Shown here: positions 7,263 through 9,242 of the stretch, one piece after another
Numbering within the stretch: position 1 is the first letter of the stretch
Layout of the letters: the number at the start of each line of letters is the position of its first letter
Translations under genes and position numbers: made by a program
Notes under the pieces: generated by a model
Databases searched by the model: none
Seen by the model: only the letters and a program-made list of their open reading frames with translations
Told to the model about the DNA's origin: nothing
Assembly: GCA_045648425.1 (NCBI GenBank)
Contig: JAZRNV010000020.1
Span: forward strand, 1 to 9,242
DNA: 9,242 nucleotides
Reading direction: 5' to 3'
From: RGIG2206 sp045648425
GTDB taxonomy: Bacteria; Bacillota; Clostridia; Oscillospirales; Acutalibacteraceae

Positions 7263-7691
7263 ATGGTTATGCTAAAACAATTAAAACACCTTGCAACAAC
7301 GTTAATAATAATTATTGAGATGTGGCTGTACATAACAGTTGTTAATTGGTTTTATTTAAAATCGCCGTCCGGTCTTGGCGTTTTAGCAATACCTATTTTA
7401 ATGATAATTGTATTAGCAAGCTTGTTGTTTGCAAACCGACTTATAAATGGCAAGGGTAATTATGTGGCTAAGATCATAAGTACGGTTATTGAATGGAGCA
7501 CTGCGCTTTTGTTGGTTATCATAGTCTTTTCGTTCTCAGAAAGATTTGATTTTTTAGAAACCGACTATATTATGGGAATATTTTTAGGTTTGGTATTTTT
7601 TACAATCGTTTCTGCGGGAGCGCTAATATATTATTTCGTTGGGTTTGTTTACGAAATAATCAAAACAAGCAAAAACACCTCACATTACTGA
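7263..7691 (+). CDS. Small four-helix integral membrane protein, function unknown
   Basis: I do not recognise a family. From ATG 7263 the protein has 142 residues and four probable membrane helices at about 11-31, 38-58, 71-91 and 102-130. The link between helices 2 and 3 is short and basic (ANRLINGKGNYVAK), and a cytosolic-looking tail KTSKNTSHY closes it. There is no signal peptidase site, and no enzymatic motif is visible in the soluble parts. The start is uncertain: GTG 7254, ATG 7263 and ATG 7269 are all possible, and only a weak AAGTGA/GAAGTGAG precedes them. It is transcribed from promoter copy A but lacks the AGGAGG leader of the later genes. The stop TGA at 7689-7691 lies inside the hidden coding remnant that continues in another frame. 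Confidence 0.7.
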   Translation: MVMLKQLKHLATTLIIIIEMWLYITVVNWFYLKSPSGLGVLAIPILMIIVLASLLFANRLINGKGNYVAKIISTVIEWSTALLLVIIVFSFSERFDFLETDYIMGIFLGLVFFTIVSAGALIYYFVGFVYEIIKTSKNTSHY

Positions 7692-7845
7692 AGATGGCAG
7701 CGATTTCACTGTGTGTCGCATGAATGACACCATTTCATTAGTTGGTGGTAGTTTCTATTTTATATATGGTGCAGAATTTGATCTAAGCTTTAATTATAGC
7801 TATTTTATCGAGGAGGTTATTAAAGCGTATGAAAACAGCGATTAA
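7660..7845 (+). pseudogene. Open-frame remnant, probable C-terminal fragment of a lost gene
   Basis: An open frame runs from 7660 (after TAA 7657-7659) to the TAA at 7843-7845 with no ribosome site and only an internal ATG at 7720. From about 7690 its translation looks like real globular protein: EDGSDFTVCRMNDTISLVGG, then SFYFIYGAEFDLSFNYSYF and IEEVIKAYENSD. This fills most of the otherwise empty gap between the two membrane genes. The first ten codons overlap the upstream gene's 3' end in a different frame, so the join probably lies near 7683-7691. Its 3' end carries the GAGGAGG ribosome site of the next gene and overlaps that gene by 17 bases, as expected for a former operon neighbour. 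I cannot name the family. It may instead be a chance frame. Confidence 0.45.
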
Positions 7846-8107
7846 AATTATTTCTATTGTAATTCTGAACACTATGGGCTTTTGGACCATCGCGCTTGGA
7901 TGTGGGGCGCTGCTTTATTTCCAAAACCGATTGGCTTTTATCGTTGGCATATTTGGCCTGCTGTTAATTCTGCTTGCAAACATAATCTTTATAAAACTGT
8001 TGCCGGTCAAGGTCAAGCCGTTAAGAATCATCCTAACCATACACAGTCTTATAATTGTTTTTGGTACCGTTTTGTATACTTTTCTGTTTTTCTTTTATCA
8101 GTTTTAA
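7829..8107 (+). CDS. Small three-helix membrane protein, function unknown
   Basis: A 92-aa hydrophobic protein with three probable membrane helices at about 5-30, 34-56 and 65-90. Few polar residues exist outside a basic loop (KLLPVKVKPLR) between helices 2 and 3, and no catalytic motif is visible. The start ATG has a strong GAGGAGGT (7810-7817) eleven bases upstream, located within the preceding remnant frame, which overlaps it by 17 bases; translation was or is coupled. The gene ends with tandem in-frame TAA TAA and is followed 10 bp later by the conserved spacer B, whose hairpin terminates transcription. It probably shares promoter A with the upstream membrane gene. The family is not recognised; the reality of the gene is supported by the good ribosome site and coherent hydrophobic pattern. 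Confidence 0.7.
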   Translation: MKTAIKIISIVILNTMGFWTIALGCGALLYFQNRLAFIVGIFGLLLILLANIIFIKLLPVKVKPLRIILTIHSLIIVFGTVLYTFLFFFYQF

Positions 8108-8144
8108 TAAACTAGAGGACAATTCCCCGTCTTAACCCAAACCG

Positions 8145-8173
8145 AAGAGCAAGGCGTTTGCCTTGCTCTTTTT
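8145..8173 (+). terminator. Intrinsic terminator in spacer B
   Basis: An 11-bp perfect stem (8145-8155 with 8160-8170), a GTTT loop and a T-run to 8173. It closes the transcription unit of the two small membrane proteins and insulates it from the next promoter 80 bases downstream. Confidence 0.9.
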
Positions 8174-8247
8174 GCGTGTTCGGCAAGAGTTATAAATAGT
8201 CACACCGAATTTTGTCGCTTTTGTGAATGGAATTGGTCGTGTGGTTT

Positions 8248-8256
8248 TGGTATAAT
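8248..8256 (+). promoter_or_regulatory. Extended -10 promoter, copy B, for the 117-aa lipoprotein gene
   Basis: TGG plus TATAAT at 8251-8256. The conserved block GAATTGGTCGTGTG (8230-8243) lies exactly seven bases upstream of the -10, the same distance as in copies A and C. No good -35 hexamer is seen. The leader runs about 35 nt to ATG 8296 and includes AGGAGG at 8285-8290, five bases before the start. Confidence 0.75.
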
Positions 8257-8295
8257 TAAAAGGAATCCGATTTACCCAACAGATAGGAGGTAACA

Positions 8296-8649
8296 ATGAA
8301 GTTAATACGAAATATATTTATATGTATTGTTCTTTTAATGCATATAGGTTCGTTTACTGGATGCGGTATAACGGTTTCTAACGAATTGAGTGAGAGTTCC
8401 ATGAGAAAATATTATAGTAAAGAAGATTTTGAATCAATTATAGTAGGAAAATCCACTTTTAAAGACGTGTTCAAGATTGCTCCGTCACCATCAATGCAAG
8501 CAACGTCTTATGGCGGAAAGTGTGAATATCCTGCGCAAGACGGTGGCTGTATTTGCATAAAGTTTTACGGCAAAGAGTTGATTGTTGGCTCTATTGAAAA
8601 AATTCCTTCATCCACACATACTAAGACAAGTGACAATTCCTCGTCTTAA
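8296..8649 (+). CDS. Small secreted lipoprotein, possibly BamE/SmpA-like fold
   Basis: A 117-aa predicted lipoprotein. Residues 1-22 form a signal peptide with a basic start (MKLIRN), a hydrophobic core and a lipobox FTGC; C23 would be lipid-anchored to the outer face of the cytoplasmic membrane. The mature part has ESIIVGKSTFKDVFKIAP followed by a YGGKCEYP...CICIKFYGK beta-rich stretch. The G-x-S-T-x-x-D-V pattern before a short beta sheet recalls BamE/SmpA or BLIP-like small domains, but this is a weak, unverified resemblance. Three cysteines in the mature part (in GGKCEYP and GGCICIK) might form a disulphide. The start is clear, with AGGAGG five bases upstream. The final DNSSS codons and stop lie inside conserved spacer C, so its 3' end belongs to the repeated unit. 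No partner or substrate is evident. Confidence 0.85.
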   Translation: MKLIRNIFICIVLLMHIGSFTGCGITVSNELSESSMRKYYSKEDFESIIVGKSTFKDVFKIAPSPSMQATSYGGKCEYPAQDGGCICIKFYGKELIVGSIEKIPSSTHTKTSDNSSS

Positions 8650-8662
8650 CGTAACCTAACCG

Positions 8663-8691
8663 AAGAGCAAGGCGCACGCCTTGCTCTTTTT
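8663..8691 (+). terminator. Intrinsic terminator in spacer C
   Basis: A 12-bp perfect stem (8663-8674 with 8677-8688) around CA, followed by a T-run to 8691. It is the counterpart of the terminator in spacer B. The loop differs (GCAC against GTTT) while the stem is kept, which suggests selection on the hairpin. Confidence 0.9.
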
Positions 8692-8765
8692 GCGTGTTCG
8701 GCAACTGTTATAAATAGTTACGCCTGTTTTTGTCGTTTTTGTGAATAGAATTGGTCGTGTGTGTT

Positions 8766-8774
8766 TGATATAAT
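8766..8774 (+). promoter_or_regulatory. Extended -10 promoter, copy C, for the GTG-start lipoprotein gene
   Basis: TGA plus TATAAT at 8769-8774, with GAATTGGTCGTGTG (8748-8761) seven bases upstream as in the other copies. The leader carries AGGAGG at 8803-8808. Confidence 0.75.
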
Positions 8775-8816
8775 TAAAATGAATCCGACTTACCCAACAG
8801 ATAGGAGGTAACTGTA

Positions 8817-9242
8817 GTGAAAAAGATATTCTGTGCTATTCTTGTAATTCTGTTACTGTGCGGTTGTGGAAGTAATACTACACCCAAAAAGAATTTAGAA
8901 AACAATTCATCACCGGCAAAAAGCAATGATTTCGGCACCTCGGTTTTTTCTCCTGTTTTATTCTATGATGGCAAAGGGGCAGGAACAAATACGGCATTAG
9001 TTATAACCACTGTCCAAGAAAAAGCTTTTTACAATATGGATTCATACACCTACAATGGCAACAAGTGGGATTGGTATTTTAAAAACAACCCTGACGAAAC
9101 AGTGAAATCAGCCTCTGTGGATGGCAAAAAAATAACGTTTTACACTGCATCGGGGGAAAAACGAGAAACAACCGTAAACAGTGTTGTTTGTGAGGGGAGA
9201 ATTTTAGACCAATTTACCGAGGTTCAAGCGATAACATCAACC
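8817..9242 (+). CDS. Lipoprotein of unknown function, N-terminal part (partial)
   Basis: The frame opens with GTG at 8817 and stays open for 142 codons to the window edge; the stop lies outside. AGGAGG ends eight bases upstream. The signal peptide is MKKIFCAILVILLLCGC, with lipobox LCGC and lipidation at C17, followed by a Ser/Asn/Lys/Pro-rich linker (GSNTTPKKNLENNSSPAKSN). From about residue 45 the sequence is beta-rich and globular: VFSPVLFYDGKGAGTNTALV, then YNMDSYTYNGNKWDWYFKN and VKSASVDGKKITFYTASGEK. The aromatic, Gly/Asn-rich turns suggest an extracellular beta domain, but I recognise no family. It shares its spacer and leader with the 117-aa lipoprotein gene but shows no protein similarity beyond the signal-peptide type. 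It probably belongs to the same accessory set of envelope proteins. Confidence 0.85.
   Translation, partial: MKKIFCAILVILLLCGCGSNTTPKKNLENNSSPAKSNDFGTSVFSPVLFYDGKGAGTNTALVITTVQEKAFYNMDSYTYNGNKWDWYFKNNPDETVKSASVDGKKITFYTASGEKRETTVNSVVCEGRILDQFTEVQAITST

Larger units (their letters stand above)
8118..8294 (+). repeat. Conserved inter-gene spacer, copy B (177 bp)
   Basis: Nearly the same as spacer C over its whole length, with a single 4-base indel. In order it holds a short gene-tail sequence (GACAATTCCCCGTCTTAA), a terminator hairpin, GTGTTCGGCAA, the promoter block also seen in copy A, and a leader ending in AGATAGGAGGTAAC. Identical runs shared with C include 27 bases (8160-8186 with 8678-8704) and 23 bases (8272-8294 with 8790-8812). 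Confidence 0.92.
8632..8812 (+). repeat. Conserved inter-gene spacer, copy C (181 bp)
   Basis: The second full copy of the spacer seen at 8118-8294, with the same order: gene tail (here real coding, DNSSS then stop), terminator, GTGTTCGGCAA, promoter block, and leader with AGGAGG. Apart from the indel near 8651, most differences from B cluster at 8720-8740, in the far-upstream promoter part. Confidence 0.92.

Noticed and set aside
8201..8243. Imperfect inverted repeat CACACCGAATT ... AATTGGTCGTGTG in promoter copies A and B as an operator
   Set aside because: It is imperfect and the left half is lost in copy C (ACGCCTG), so it is not conserved even though the promoters are.
8118..8812. CRISPR array or integron attC sites
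   Set aside because: There are only two full repeats, about 180 bp each, separated by whole genes. They contain ordinary terminators and promoters, with no cas genes, integrase or attC-type core sites in view.

Overview
The window looks like chromosomal DNA from an anaerobic Firmicute of the class Clostridia, probably a gut Oscillospirales/Ruminococcaceae-type organism. The basis is gene content and order (recJ, relA/spoT, dtd, a metallo-beta-lactamase-fold hydrolase and hemZ packed head to tail), Gram-positive style AGGAGG ribosome sites, U-tract terminators and lipobox lipoproteins. The exact genus is inference.

Left edge (1-180): the last codons of a plus-strand NAD-dependent epimerase-like gene meet hemZ convergently across a perfect 19-bp hairpin flanked by an A-tract and a T-tract, which can terminate transcription in both directions.

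Main block (181-6925, minus strand): one compact operon, transcribed recJ > relA/spoT > dtd > MBL hydrolase > hemZ. It starts from a good promoter (TTGCCC, 17 bp, extended TATAAT) at about 6965-6993. Gaps are 21 bp or less. The relA and dtd stop/start codons share one base, the MBL ribosome site overlaps the dtd stop, and MBL and hemZ overlap by 20 bp. Together these genes cover single-strand DNA exonuclease repair, (p)ppGpp metabolism, proofreading of D-aminoacyl-tRNA, a small metallohydrolase and a radical-SAM coproporphyrinogen-type enzyme. The apt gene often found between recJ and relA in Bacillus is absent.

Right part (6926-9242, plus strand): an AT-richer accessory region of small membrane and lipoprotein genes of unknown function. 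It starts with a 24-nt inverted-repeat palindromic element (7040-7107). Then come a 142-aa four-helix membrane protein, a hidden coding remnant (7660-7845), a 92-aa three-helix membrane protein, a 117-aa lipoprotein, and a second lipoprotein that starts with GTG at 8817 and runs off the window.

The most notable feature is a conserved spacer of about 180 bp. It holds a gene-end tail, a terminator, a long conserved promoter with an extended -10, and a leader with AGGAGG. It occurs in full twice (8118-8294 and 8632-8812), and its promoter core occurs a third time (7119-7194). Unrelated small envelope-protein genes sit between these near-identical spacers, which gives a modular, cassette-like layout. 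I see no recombinase and no proof of mobility. The array may continue beyond the right edge.
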